Positions 1 to 8,506 of a DNA stretch of 64,000 nt are shown in pieces. This DNA comes from Mangrovimonas aestuarii (GTDB taxonomy: Bacteria > Bacteroidota > Bacteroidia > Flavobacteriales > Flavobacteriaceae). The stretch lies in NCBI RefSeq assembly GCF_028767185.1, contig NZ_JARACK010000002.1, positions 124,001-188,000 of the forward strand, in the 5' to 3' direction. Each line of letters opens with the position of its first letter. The first letter of the stretch is position 1. Both the position numbers and the translations under genes were made by a program. Under the pieces are notes generated by a model. The model ran no database searches and was not told the DNA's origin. It was given only the letters and a program-made list of their open reading frames with translations.

Positions 1-1321
1 CATTTACCAACTCTTTGGACTTATACTTTTCATTTGTGTCAGAAACCGTTTGAAGCAACAGAACAACATCATCCTTAGCTTCATGTTGTTTTTTAGGGTG
101 ACGCATATTATCGTCCATGTCACCGCCTTCTCCAGTTTGGTTGTCGAATTCCTCACCAAAATAATGTAGGATGAATTTACGTCTGGAAATAGAGGTTTCT
201 GCATATGCCACAACTTCTTGTAGCAAAGCATGACCGATTTCTTGCTCCGCTACAGGTTTCCCAGACATGAATTTTTCTAGTTTTTCTATATCTTTATAGG
301 AATAGAATGCCAGGCAATGCCCTTCACCTCCATCACGTCCAGCACGACCTGTTTCCTGATAGTAGCTTTCTATACTTTTTGGAATATCGTGATGAATTAC
401 AAAGCGAACATCTGGTTTGTCAATACCCATACCAAATGCAATTGTAGCAACAACTACATCAATGTCTTCCATAAGGAACATATCCTGATGGTTAGCTCTT
501 GATTTGGCATCCAGTCCAGCATGATAAGGAACCGCTTTAATGCCATTCACTTGAAGTACTTGAGCTAACTCTTCTACACGTTTACGGCTCAAGCAATAAA
601 TAATTCCCGATTTCCCTGAGTTTTGCTTTACAAACCTAATAATGTCGGCATCTACATTTTTTGTTTTTGGACGTACCTCGTAGTATAGGTTGGGTCTGTT
701 AAATGAGGCCTTAAAGGTTCTGGCATTGGGAATTCCAAGGTTTTTAAGAATGTCTTCTTGTACTTTTGGAGTTGCCGTCGCTGTAAGGGCAATGATTGGA
801 ATATCGTCTCCAATACGTTGAATAATCTGCCTTAAATTGCGGTATTCCGGACGGAAATCATGTCCCCATTCACTAATACAGTGAGCTTCATCAATCGCCA
901 TAAAAGAAATGGTTACCGAGCGCAAGAATTCCACATTATCTTCTTTAGTAAGAGATTCTGGCGCTACATAAAGTAATTTTGTAATACCGCTTGTTATGTC
1001 TTCCTTAACACGTTTTACCTCAGTTTTGGTAAGCGAGGAATTTAAGACATGAGCAATACCATCATTGTCAGATACACTGCGAATGGCATCTACTTGGTTT
1101 TTCATCAAAGCAATAAGTGGCGATACCACTATTGCAGTTCCTTCCTGCATAAGCGCCGGGAGTTGGTAACAAAGCGACTTACCACCACCGGTAGGCATGA
1201 TGACAAAGGTGTCTTCCTTTGACAAAATACTTTGAACAACATCTTCCTGTAAACCTTTGAATTGACTAAACCCAAAGTACTTTTTTAATGCAGCATGTAA
1301 ATTGATTTCTGCTGTAGACAT
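1..1321 (-). CDS. recQ: ATP-dependent DNA helicase RecQ (partial, C-terminus off the left edge)
   Basis: A RecQ-family 3'-5' helicase for recombination repair. The ATG is at 1321-1319 and 440 codons are present before the window edge. The translation shows the Walker A motif TGGGKS (residues about 44-49), the DEAH box followed by the RecQ aromatic-rich loop (AIDEAHCISEWGHDF, about 142-156), motif III TATAT, and the motif VI region (YYQETGRAGRDG). The zinc-binding subdomain is present in outline (SRRKFILHYFGEEFD). However, the four cysteines that bind zinc in E. coli RecQ are replaced: the first by Ser, and the CxxCxxC cluster by GEGGDMDDN. The gene is divergent from kdsD across a 198-bp gap. 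The HRDC end, if present, lies outside the window. The identification is secure; helicase activity without zinc is inferred from family conservation. Confidence 0.95.
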   Translation of the reverse strand, partial: MSTAEINLHAALKKYFGFSQFKGLQEDVVQSILSKEDTFVIMPTGGGKSLCYQLPALMQEGTAIVVSPLIALMKNQVDAIRSVSDNDGIAHVLNSSLTKTEVKRVKEDITSGITKLLYVAPESLTKEDNVEFLRSVTISFMAIDEAHCISEWGHDFRPEYRNLRQIIQRIGDDIPIIALTATATPKVQEDILKNLGIPNARTFKASFNRPNLYYEVRPKTKNVDADIIRFVKQNSGKSGIIYCLSRKRVEELAQVLQVNGIKAVPYHAGLDAKSRANHQDMFLMEDIDVVVATIAFGMGIDKPDVRFVIHHDIPKSIESYYQETGRAGRDGGEGHCLAFYSYKDIEKLEKFMSGKPVAEQEIGHALLQEVVAYAETSISRRKFILHYFGEEFDNQTGEGGDMDDNMRHPKKQHEAKDDVVLLLQTVSDTNEKYKSKELVN

Positions 1322-1519
1322 GAATCCTAGTTAATGTTATTTTATTCCTTAAAAAAGAACGCTATGTGTAATAACCGTTAGGTTAATTATATAGTGTCTT
1401 TTTAAGACCCCTCAATGTTTTTTTCGTTAGTTTTGTAGCATCTTTTAGAGATGTCACCTATTGGTTAACTTTAAAGATATAAAAATCTTTAAAAAGCATC
1501 AACCCGAAAATTTTAAATT

Positions 1520-2485
1520 TTGAAGAACAAAAATACCATCTTAAGTACTGCAAAGCAAACCATAGACATGGAAAGTAAAGCAATAGCCAATTTATCTGCT
1601 TTATTAAATGATGATTTTGCAAATGCAGTTGAGTTAATCTATAACTCAAAGGGACGTGTGATAATTACAGGGATAGGAAAAAGCGCTATTATTGCCACAA
1701 AAATTGTAGCTACTTTGAATAGTACCGGAACACCAGCTGTATTTATGCATGCTGCAGACGCCATTCATGGTGATTTGGGACTTATACTTGAAGATGATGT
1801 AGTAATCTGTATCTCTAAGAGTGGAAATACCCCAGAGATTAAAGTGTTGGTTCCGTTGATTAAAAACGGACCGAATAGAATGATTGCAATAACTGGCAAC
1901 CCTGAATCGTTTTTAGGGATTCATGCTGATTATGTTCTAAATGCTTTTGTAGAAAAAGAAGCGTGCCCAAATAATTTAGCACCAACCACAAGCACTACCG
2001 CTCAATTGGTAATAGGAGATGCGCTTTCGGTTTGTTTATTGGAGTTAAGAGGTTTCTCAAGTAAGGATTTTGCAAAATATCATCCAGGTGGGGCCTTAGG
2101 TAAAAAGCTTTATCTACGTGTAAGTGATTTGTCGTCTGTTAATCAAAAGCCTCAAGTTACTCCAGATACCAACATTAAGGATGTTATTATAGAAATTTCG
2201 GAAAAAATGTTAGGGGTAACAGCTGTGACAGATAACGGAAATATCATAGGAATCATTACAGATGGGGATCTTCGAAGAATGTTAAGTAAATCAGTTGATT
2301 TCTCAAGCTTAACAGCTAGAGATATTATGAGTTCTAATCCAAAACGTATTCAACACGATGCCATGGCTGTAGATGCCATGGAAACTATGGAAACTAATGG
2401 GATTTCTCAGTTACTTGTTGAAGAAGAAGGTATTTACGCAGGAGTGGTTCACTTACATGATTTAATAAAAGAAGGCATTATATAA
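1520..2485 (+). CDS. kdsD: D-arabinose-5-phosphate isomerase (KpsF/GutQ/KdsD family)
   Basis: Converts D-ribulose 5-phosphate to D-arabinose 5-phosphate, the first step towards KDO in lipopolysaccharide. The 321-residue protein has an N-terminal SIS sugar-isomerase domain (GRVIITGIGKSA near residues 45-57, ISKSGNTPEI, and the family histidine in AKYHPGGALGKKL). Two CBS domains follow from about residue 205 to the end. The start is TTG; the first in-frame ATG is 16 codons in and would cut conserved N-terminal sequence. The stop overlaps the tatC start by one base (TAATG), so the two are probably translationally coupled. A TAGTTTTG sequence at 1428-1435 resembles the Bacteroidetes -7 element but has no clear -33 partner. 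GutQ-type paralogues share this architecture; a KDO role fits the nearby lptB. Confidence 0.9.
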   Translation: MKNKNTILSTAKQTIDMESKAIANLSALLNDDFANAVELIYNSKGRVIITGIGKSAIIATKIVATLNSTGTPAVFMHAADAIHGDLGLILEDDVVICISKSGNTPEIKVLVPLIKNGPNRMIAITGNPESFLGIHADYVLNAFVEKEACPNNLAPTTSTTAQLVIGDALSVCLLELRGFSSKDFAKYHPGGALGKKLYLRVSDLSSVNQKPQVTPDTNIKDVIIEISEKMLGVTAVTDNGNIIGIITDGDLRRMLSKSVDFSSLTARDIMSSNPKRIQHDAMAVDAMETMETNGISQLLVEEEGIYAGVVHLHDLIKEGII

Positions 2486-3303
2486 TGACGAAAAAAAACG
2501 TTAACGAGATGTCTTTTTTGGATCATCTCGAAGACTTAAGGTGGCATTTAATACGTGCTACAATAGCAGTTTTAATTTGTGCTATTATAGCGTTTGTAGC
2601 TAAGGAGTTCATTTTTGATATTTTGATTTTTGGCCCAACCAAAGCTGATTTTATCACATATAAGTGGCTTTGTAATATGGCGCAATATATTGGGTTGGAA
2701 AAGAGTTTTTGCTTTACAGAATTGCCATTTGAGATACAAAGTAGAACCATGGCAGGGCAGTTTTCTGCGCATATGTGGACAGCTATAACTGCTGGTGTAA
2801 TTATTGCTTTTCCCTATATTCTTTTAGAACTTTGGCGATTTATTAGTCCAGGTATGCATGATAATGAACGTAAACACTCCCGTGGATTTTTAATAGTATC
2901 ATCTAGTTTGTTTTTTTTAGGGGTACTTTTTGGTTACTATGTAATTTGTCCGTTGTCAATTAACTTTTTGGGAACCTATCAAGTAAGTGATCAAGTGCAT
3001 AACGATTTTGACTTGAGTAGTTATATAGGGTTGGTAAGGGCTTCGGTTCTGGCTAGTGGATTGATATTTGAGTTGCCGATAATTATTTACTTCTTAACCA
3101 AAATAGGGGTTGTAACACCTGAGTTTTTAAGAACTTACCGTAAGTTTGCGTTGGTTATTGTATTGGTTGTTTCTGCAATCATTACACCTCCGGATATTGC
3201 TAGCCAGATTATTGTGGCCATACCGGTGTTGATTCTTTATGAAATAAGTATTTTTATTTCAAAGTTTGTTGTTAAAAAAGAACGGGCTAAAGTATATAAA
3301 TAA
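2485..3303 (+). CDS. tatC: Sec-independent protein translocase TatC
   Basis: Inner-membrane core of the twin-arginine translocation system, which recognises RR signal peptides of folded proteins. The 272-residue protein begins with the family hallmark (SFLDHLEDLRWHLIR) and has about six hydrophobic segments. Typical TatC sequence includes FISPGMHDNERKHSRGF at the second cytoplasmic loop and a C-terminal segment with the conserved ITPPD motif (SAIITPPDIASQ). The extended first periplasmic loop containing several Cys and Phe residues is usual for Bacteroidetes homologues. It is coupled by 1-base overlaps to kdsD upstream and the AhpD-like gene downstream. No tatA/tatB gene is visible in the window. 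Confidence 0.95.
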   Translation: MTKKNVNEMSFLDHLEDLRWHLIRATIAVLICAIIAFVAKEFIFDILIFGPTKADFITYKWLCNMAQYIGLEKSFCFTELPFEIQSRTMAGQFSAHMWTAITAGVIIAFPYILLELWRFISPGMHDNERKHSRGFLIVSSSLFFLGVLFGYYVICPLSINFLGTYQVSDQVHNDFDLSSYIGLVRASVLASGLIFELPIIIYFLTKIGVVTPEFLRTYRKFALVIVLVVSAIITPPDIASQIIVAIPVLILYEISIFISKFVVKKERAKVYK

Positions 3304-3650
3304 TGGGGAATAGTATCGAGGAGTTTAATGACTACCGCAGCAAAATGAACGAGAAAATACTTGGAGATAACAATAAGGTTATTAAACGTATTTTCAATTT
3401 AGACACCAATGCCTTTAAAGCAGGGGCTTTAGATGTGAAGACTAAAGAGCTTTTGGGGTTGGTGGCCTCAGTAGTATTGCGTTGTGATGATTGTGTGAAA
3501 TACCATTTGAGTACTTGTTATAAAGAAGGGCTAACCAAAGAAGAGGTGATGGAGGCTTTAAGCATAGGGACTTTAGTTGGAGGAACCATTGTAATTCCAC
3601 ATTTGCGAAGAGCTTACGAATTTTGGGAGGATCTCGAAAACCAAAGTTAA
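3303..3650 (+). CDS. Carboxymuconolactone decarboxylase / AhpD-like protein
   Basis: A 115-residue protein of the CMD/AhpD all-helical family. It carries the CxxC-plus-His signature (LRCDDCVKYHLSTC, about residues 59-72) that in AhpD forms the redox-active thiol pair. The downstream segment TKEEVMEALSIGTLVGGTI is the conserved family helix. True carboxymuconolactone decarboxylases lack this CxxC, so a thiol-disulfide or peroxidase-coupled role is more likely; the substrate is unknown. The start overlaps the tatC stop by one base, so it belongs to the kdsD-tatC transcription unit. This linkage does not by itself define the function. Confidence 0.85.
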   Translation: MGNSIEEFNDYRSKMNEKILGDNNKVIKRIFNLDTNAFKAGALDVKTKELLGLVASVVLRCDDCVKYHLSTCYKEGLTKEEVMEALSIGTLVGGTIVIPHLRRAYEFWEDLENQS

Positions 3651-3677
3651 ACTTGTTATAATTTAAAGGGTGATAAA

Positions 3678-3706
3678 TTTGATTAATCATCATTTTATTA
3701 TTTTAG
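3678..3706 (+). promoter_or_regulatory. Putative promoter of lptB
   Basis: TTTG at 3678-3681, a 17-bp spacer, and TATTTTAG at 3699-3706. This is close to the Bacteroidetes consensus (TTTG, then TAnnTTTG after 17-23 bp). It lies 18 bp before the lptB ATG, so lptB may be expressed apart from the kdsD-tatC operon. Confidence 0.5.
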
Positions 3707-3724
3707 CCCCAATTACACTATCAT

Positions 3725-4465
3725 ATGATTTTAAGAGCCGATAATTTAATGAAGTCCTATAATGGACGTAAAGTAGTTAAAGATGTATCCTTACAGGTAA
3801 ACCAAGGTGAAATTGTAGGGTTGCTTGGTCCAAATGGGGCTGGTAAAACAACTTCTTTTTATATGATTGTGGGATTGATAAAACCCAATGCAGGTTCAAT
3901 TCATTTAGAAAATACAAATATCACAAAATATCCGATGTACAAACGAGCCCAAAACGGAATTGGTTATTTGGCTCAAGAGGCCTCAGTATTTAGAAAATTA
4001 AGCATTGAAGACAATATTTTAAGTGTGTTACAGCTCACCAAATTGAGTAAAAAAGAGCAGCACTTTAAAATGGAAGAGCTTATTGAGGAATTTAGTTTAG
4101 GGCATATTCGTAAGAACAGAGGAGATTTATTATCTGGAGGGGAGCGTAGACGTACAGAGATTGCTCGTGCACTGGCCACTGATCCTAATTTCATTCTTCT
4201 TGATGAGCCTTTTGCAGGGGTAGATCCTGTAGCAGTAGAGGATATTCAGCGTATTGTTGCACAACTTAAAAATAAGAACATTGGAATATTGATTACCGAC
4301 CATAACGTACAGGAAACTTTGGCGATTACGGAACGCTCTTATTTGATGTTTGAAGGTAACATACTTAAGGCAGGAGAACCAGAAGAACTAGCCAATGACG
4401 AAATGGTACGTAAGGTATATTTGGGTCAAAACTTTGAGCTTCGTAAAAAGAAGCTGGATTTTTAA
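3725..4465 (+). CDS. lptB: LPS export ABC transporter ATP-binding protein LptB
   Basis: The cytoplasmic ATPase of the LptB2FG complex that extracts lipopolysaccharide from the inner membrane. The 246 residues carry Walker A GPNGAGKT (about 35-42), a Q-loop (YLAQEASVF), the ABC signature LSGGERRR, Walker [14 protein letters not shown], and the H-loop in ITDHNVQE. The characteristic LptB sequence ([30 protein letters not shown]) distinguishes it from generic ABC ATPases. The length matches the family. It sits downstream of kdsD, and an OstA/LptA-like protein is encoded at 27191-28993, so LPS transport genes are scattered. No lptF/lptG is in the window. Confidence 0.96.
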   Translation: MILRADNLMKSYNGRKVVKDVSLQVNQGEIVGLLGPNGAGKTTSFYMIVGLIKPNAGSIHLENTNITKYPMYKRAQNGIGYLAQEASVFRKLSIEDNILSVLQLTKLSKKEQHFKMEELIEEFSLGHIRKNRGDLLSGGERRRTEIARALATDPNFILLDEPFAGVDPVAVEDIQRIVAQLKNKNIGILITDHNVQETLAITERSYLMFEGNILKAGEPEELANDEMVRKVYLGQNFELRKKKLDF

Positions 4466-4592
4466 AAGGTTTAAAGTTAATTTAATTCTAATGGTTAATT
4501 TCTTTTTGCCTTTTATTAGGACAGGTAAAGAAAGTCCAGCTCTTTAAATTACTACAGGCAATTTATTTATATTTGGAAACCATTTTTTTGAA

Positions 4593-4633
4593 TATGCTAC
4601 AAAGGTTTTTTTGGTAAAAACCTTTGTAGCATA
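4593..4633. repeat. Perfect 18-bp inverted repeat (hairpin) upstream of the DUF4421-type gene
   Basis: The arm at 4593-4610 and the arm at 4616-4633 are exact reverse complements separated by a 5-base loop (TTGGT). Neither strand has a long T-run directly after the stem, so it is not a classic intrinsic terminator. It lies 127 bp after the lptB stop and 26 bp before the next start. It could stop lptB transcription, protect mRNA ends, or be the operator or leader structure of the next gene. Confidence 0.8.
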
Positions 4634-4659
4634 GATAAATATTATACACCTCAAGCCTG

Positions 4660-5625
4660 TTGAAGCAAATTCTATTTATTGCACTTTTTTTGATGACTTC
4701 CCTTTCAGTTCTGTCTCAAACTGAAACAGAGGGGAAGGGCAAAAGCTTTTGGACTGTTCTAGATACCCTTTTCATTGATCATGATCTTGAAAAATACTCG
4801 GCGAGAGTGTTTACAAATTACAAGGTTAAACAGTTTAGAATTGTAAATCGAGAGGATAAATTCACATACATACCTAACAACAGGTTTGGAGTTGGTTTTG
4901 GTGTTGCTAATAGTAAGGCTATTCTTGATATAGCTTTTAATATAAAGAATGGCAATAAAGAAGAAACACATAGGTTTGATGCTCAGGGAACGGTTATTTT
5001 TAGAAATCGCCATTATTTTAATGGTTATTTACAGATATATAATGGATTTAATATAAAGAACAATTTTGATAAGCCCGATGTTTTTAGAGGGGATATAAAA
5101 TCCAGAACCATTGGGCTCAACTATCTTTATACCTTATCAGATGTTGAATTTTCATACTCTTTACTTAAAGCGGGATTTCCAACGAGAAATAAGGACGTGT
5201 ATATTACTTATGGGTATGGGGGGTTTATAATGTTTGATCAGTTTTCTTCCAGTGGAACCATATATCCAGAAACATATGAAGATCCGATAAATATTAGAAG
5301 ATATAGCGCTGGGGCCTTCGGAGTTTTGGCAGGGTTACTATCTGCGTTTGTGTTACCCAAAAATTTTATTGCAACTTGTAACGTCTTGCCTGGGATTGCA
5401 TTGGCTAATGAAAAAGTAACACTTCAAAACGATAGTTATCGTCCCTCTAATCCTTTATTATATAAACTTGATGTTTCTTTAGGTTTGAGTTATAGTATCA
5501 AGCGGTATTATGTGAACTTATTGTATGAAACAGGTGTTTATTTTTCTGATATTGATTACGACCATAAGTATCGGTTTAATCTCTCTCTTGCTAAGCTGGC
5601 TATTGGTTATAAATTAAAGGTGTAA
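4660..5625 (+). CDS. DUF4421-like outer-membrane/envelope protein
   Basis: A 321-residue exported protein starting at TTG. It has a clear signal peptide (hydrophobic IALFLMTSLSVL, cleavage near SQ|TE). The sequence after residue 40 (YSARVFTNYKVKQFRI, then NNRFGVGFGVANSKAILDIAF) resembles DUF4421 proteins of Bacteroidetes. The remainder alternates short aromatic-rich strands with turns and ends in a strand-like LAIGYKLKV, consistent with a beta-barrel. It stands alone on the plus strand, following a perfect hairpin. The biochemical role is unknown. The family assignment is from memory of the pattern; export is well supported. Confidence 0.7.
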   Translation: MKQILFIALFLMTSLSVLSQTETEGKGKSFWTVLDTLFIDHDLEKYSARVFTNYKVKQFRIVNREDKFTYIPNNRFGVGFGVANSKAILDIAFNIKNGNKEETHRFDAQGTVIFRNRHYFNGYLQIYNGFNIKNNFDKPDVFRGDIKSRTIGLNYLYTLSDVEFSYSLLKAGFPTRNKDVYITYGYGGFIMFDQFSSSGTIYPETYEDPINIRRYSAGAFGVLAGLLSAFVLPKNFIATCNVLPGIALANEKVTLQNDSYRPSNPLLYKLDVSLGLSYSIKRYYVNLLYETGVYFSDIDYDHKYRFNLSLAKLAIGYKLKV

Positions 5626-5656
5626 TTGTGTTTGTTTGATAAAATAACAGGTATAC

Positions 5657-5902
5657 TTATATGTTGTTTTTAGTATACACTTGACCACGATGAGGTTTTA
5701 AAGAATCACGTAGTTTTTTCATGTCAGTTTCATTAACCACCATAAAGGCAATAGCATGCATTTCGGAAAGTGTTTCAAAACCAGCAAAGGCTTTTTCCAC
5801 ATTTTCTATAGTAATGTATTCTTCTAAATGAATGGCGTGGTGTTCGGCGGTCTTGGTTGAAGCATGCCCACGAAAGTCCCAAATTAATTTAAGCTGTCTC
5901 AT
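5657..5902 (-). CDS. Small conserved-looking protein of unknown function
   Basis: An 81-residue soluble protein with no signal peptide or membrane segment. It is rich in His (GHASTKTAEHHAIHLEEY) and has an alpha/beta-looking body. I do not recognise a named family. Its ATG lies inside the end of the upstream SRPBCC gene (14-base overlap, different frame), so the two are likely co-translated and may work together. Coding status is supported by the tight overlap, ordinary composition and the absence of a competing ORF. Confidence 0.65.
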   Translation of the reverse strand: MRQLKLIWDFRGHASTKTAEHHAIHLEEYITIENVEKAFAGFETLSEMHAIAFMVVNETDMKKLRDSLKPHRGQVYTKNNI

Positions 5903-6350
5903 TGGCTACAGATACCCCGTTTTCTGCAAAGTTTTTAAAATCCTGTAAATATTTCATCGATTGCTTCTTAAAAGCTCCAGCCATAAAGGTAGTCATCATA
6001 CGCATCATGAAATTGGTTGGAATAAATTCACTTTTAGAGGTCCATTTGGTATGCCCTTCAGAGGTTTTCTCAAAATAGTTTTCTTGAACATTGTGCATGC
6101 CTTTTGTGTCGTAATGAGCATGGAATTCAAATGGTAGGTTTCGATGGGTAATGGTCTCCGTAAGCGTCATGTTTCTGTTCCCCATTTTGTAGTTAAGTTC
6201 CATTTTGGCTCCTACCTGACCAGGGGTTCCTGAGATTTGCTTATAGCCCGTAAGTCCTCGTTGCCAGTGTTTCATGTTTTCTGGATTATCCAATTTTTCG
6301 ATGAATTCTTCCAAAGGAACTTCTACAATAATTTTAGAGCTATATTTCAT
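5889..6350 (-). CDS. SRPBCC (START/polyketide cyclase-like) family protein
   Basis: A 153-residue protein with the helix-grip layout of SRPBCC proteins. The N-terminal strand IIVEVPLEEFIEKLDNPENMKHWQ is typical of polyketide cyclase/dehydrase members. A run of beta strands follows (KMELNYKMGNRNMTLTETI, FEFHAHYDTKG), then a long C-terminal helix (FKKQSMKYLQDFKNFAEN). Such proteins bind hydrophobic ligands in a cavity; the ligand here is unknown. It is the first gene of a two-gene minus-strand unit with the 81-residue protein. Confidence 0.8.
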   Translation of the reverse strand: MKYSSKIIVEVPLEEFIEKLDNPENMKHWQRGLTGYKQISGTPGQVGAKMELNYKMGNRNMTLTETITHRNLPFEFHAHYDTKGMHNVQENYFEKTSEGHTKWTSKSEFIPTNFMMRMMTTFMAGAFKKQSMKYLQDFKNFAENGVSVANETA

Positions 6351-6518
6351 GATAGTTAACTGTTTTATTGATTTTGCTAAAGATAAATATTTTTTAAAGG
6401 ATAAAACAAAGAGCTCTTAATAACCTTTAGTATGGCTTAAATGGTTAAATCTCTGTGGATTGTAGTTGCATTTAGGCTGTGTTAGCTTTTAAAAGGAATT
6501 AAGCCTAGGTTAAAGCCT

Positions 6519-6549
6519 CTTGTATTGTAGGTTCATTTTGCTATTTTTG
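6519..6549 (+). promoter_or_regulatory. Putative promoter of the parvulin-moxR operon
   Basis: CTTG at 6519-6522 (close to -33 TTTG), then exactly 19 bp, then a perfect TATTTTTG -7 element at 6542-6549, 25 bp before the ATG at 6575. This is the best match to the Bacteroidetes promoter in the window. Confidence 0.65.
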
Positions 6550-6574
6550 CTAGAATGCGTAAAGCTTATTACAA

Positions 6575-8506
6575 ATGAAATTAAAATATTTTATAACCTG
6601 TACTTTAATGGGCTTAGGTGTATTAGTCCAAGCTCAAGACAAGATTTTATTTACCGTAAACAACACTCCTGTCTATGCAGAAGAATTTGTAAGAGTGTAT
6701 AACAAAAATCTAGATTTGGTTCAGGATGAGTCTCAAAAAGATGTTGACACATACTTAGATTTGTACATAAACTACAAGTTAAAACTGGAAGAAGCAAAAG
6801 CAGAAGGATTAGATCAACAGCCCAGTTATGTGCGTGAATTGGATACTTATAAAAAACAGCTGGCAAAGAACTATTTGACAGATAAAAAAGTTACCGATGA
6901 GCTAATAGATGAAGCTTACGAGCGAAGCTTAACAGAGATTAAAGCTAGTCATATTCTTATCCGTTTGCCTGAAAATGCCAATCCAGCAGATACATTAAAG
7001 GTATATAATGAACTACTCAGACTTCGTGACAGAGTAGTCAAAGAAGGTTATAAGCAAGTTCAAAAGGAAGTGCATAATGGATCTACCATTTTTGCTGAGG
7101 ATCTTGGTTACTTTTCGGCCTTTAAAATGGTTTACGATTTTGAAAATGCAGCCTATGATACTGAGGTTGGTGAAGTTTCTTTGCCTTTTCGTACCCGTTT
7201 TGGTTATCATATTGTTTATGTACAAGAGAAACGTCGTGCAAGAGGAGAGGTCTCTGTTGGTCATATTATGATTAGTAACCGTTCTGAAAATCCAGATACG
7301 AGAATTAATGAAGTATATTCTAAATTGACGCAAGGTGAAGAATTTGAAGATTTGGCTAAGCAGTTTTCAGAAGACAAAGGGTCTGCTGCTAAAGGTGGGC
7401 GATTGGATCCTTTTTCAAGTGGACAGTTAACCTCTCAGGAATTTGAGGATGTTGCTTTTAAACTAAAAGAAAATGGAGATATTTCTGAGCCATTCAGAAC
7501 ACAATTTGGATGGCACATTGTTAAACTTTATGACAAAAAACCTATAAAGTCGTTTGAAGAGTTCAAGCCTGAATTAGAAGTAAAAATCAAGAGAGATTCA
7601 CGTTCACAGTTAATTAATGAATCTAGATTGAATAAATTAAAAGAAACTTACAGTGTTAAAACCAATCAGGAGGGCTTGAATTATTTCACTTCTATTATGA
7701 ACGATGATTTTTACAAGCATACTTGGACTTTGCCAAAAGATTTTCCAATTGATAAAACATTAGTAACTATTGGAGATGAAGATATTAATTATAATGAATT
7801 TGGTCAATATTTAACCAATAGTCAACGACGTGGTGCAGCAAGAGTGCCTTTAGATAGGCTTGTAAATGAGCAATATATAACCTTTTTGAACGATAGAATA
7901 CTTAGATATCAGGAAGAAAACCTTGAAAGTGAAAATAAAGAATACGCCAATATTGTAAATGAATATCGTGAAGGATTGCTATTATTCGATGTTATGGAGG
8001 AGCATATATGGAATGCTGCAAAAACAGATACCATTGCTATTAAGGAATTTTATAATATAAACAAAGATGATTATCAATGGCACAAGAGAGCTCAGGCGGT
8101 TGTTGCATCATGTTCGTCTAAAAAAGAAGCTAAGAAAGTAGCCCAAATGTTTGAAGCAGGAGCTTCAGTGGAAGATATAAAGCAAAGTCTGAATACTGAA
8201 AATGAAATTAACGTGATGTTTACAACTGGAATGATGGAGGCTGGACATCAAGCGTTACCTGAGAATTTCGATTTTAAAACTGGTGTGTCAAAGGTTTACA
8301 AGTATAATAATGGTTATGTTGTAGCAGATGTGAGTGAGGTTATACCAGTAAGTACAAAAAGTTATGAAGAAGCTAAGGGAAGTGTGGTAAGCGATTATCA
8401 AAATGCTAAAGAAGAAGAGTGGCTTCAGCAGTTAAAAGCTAAATATGAGGTAGATGTAAACCAAAAGGTATTAAAAGAGGTGAAAAATCAAATTAAAAAC
8501 CAATAG
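6575..8506 (+). CDS. Peptidylprolyl isomerase with two parvulin domains (PpiD/SurA-like chaperone)
   Basis: A 643-residue exported protein with a signal peptide (cleavage near VQA|QDK). It has an N-terminal chaperone helix region and two parvulin PPIase domains. The first is around residues 125-230 (KASHILIRLP ... FRTRFGYHIVYV) and the second about 235-340 (VSVGHIMISN ... FRTQFGWHIVKL). A long C-terminal region of about 300 residues resembles the SurA/PpiD family in Bacteroidetes. It likely helps outer-membrane proteins fold in the periplasm. It begins an operon with two further members and moxR; the downstream lipoprotein starts directly after its stop codon. Confidence 0.9.
   Translation: MKLKYFITCTLMGLGVLVQAQDKILFTVNNTPVYAEEFVRVYNKNLDLVQDESQKDVDTYLDLYINYKLKLEEAKAEGLDQQPSYVRELDTYKKQLAKNYLTDKKVTDELIDEAYERSLTEIKASHILIRLPENANPADTLKVYNELLRLRDRVVKEGYKQVQKEVHNGSTIFAEDLGYFSAFKMVYDFENAAYDTEVGEVSLPFRTRFGYHIVYVQEKRRARGEVSVGHIMISNRSENPDTRINEVYSKLTQGEEFEDLAKQFSEDKGSAAKGGRLDPFSSGQLTSQEFEDVAFKLKENGDISEPFRTQFGWHIVKLYDKKPIKSFEEFKPELEVKIKRDSRSQLINESRLNKLKETYSVKTNQEGLNYFTSIMNDDFYKHTWTLPKDFPIDKTLVTIGDEDINYNEFGQYLTNSQRRGAARVPLDRLVNEQYITFLNDRILRYQEENLESENKEYANIVNEYREGLLLFDVMEEHIWNAAKTDTIAIKEFYNINKDDYQWHKRAQAVVASCSSKKEAKKVAQMFEAGASVEDIKQSLNTENEINVMFTTGMMEAGHQALPENFDFKTGVSKVYKYNNGYVVADVSEVIPVSTKSYEEAKGSVVSDYQNAKEEEWLQQLKAKYEVDVNQKVLKEVKNQIKNQ

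Noticed and set aside
4-231. 75-codon minus-strand frame at the left edge
   Set aside because: It is a different frame inside recQ, whose own open frame runs without stops from 1321 to the window edge.
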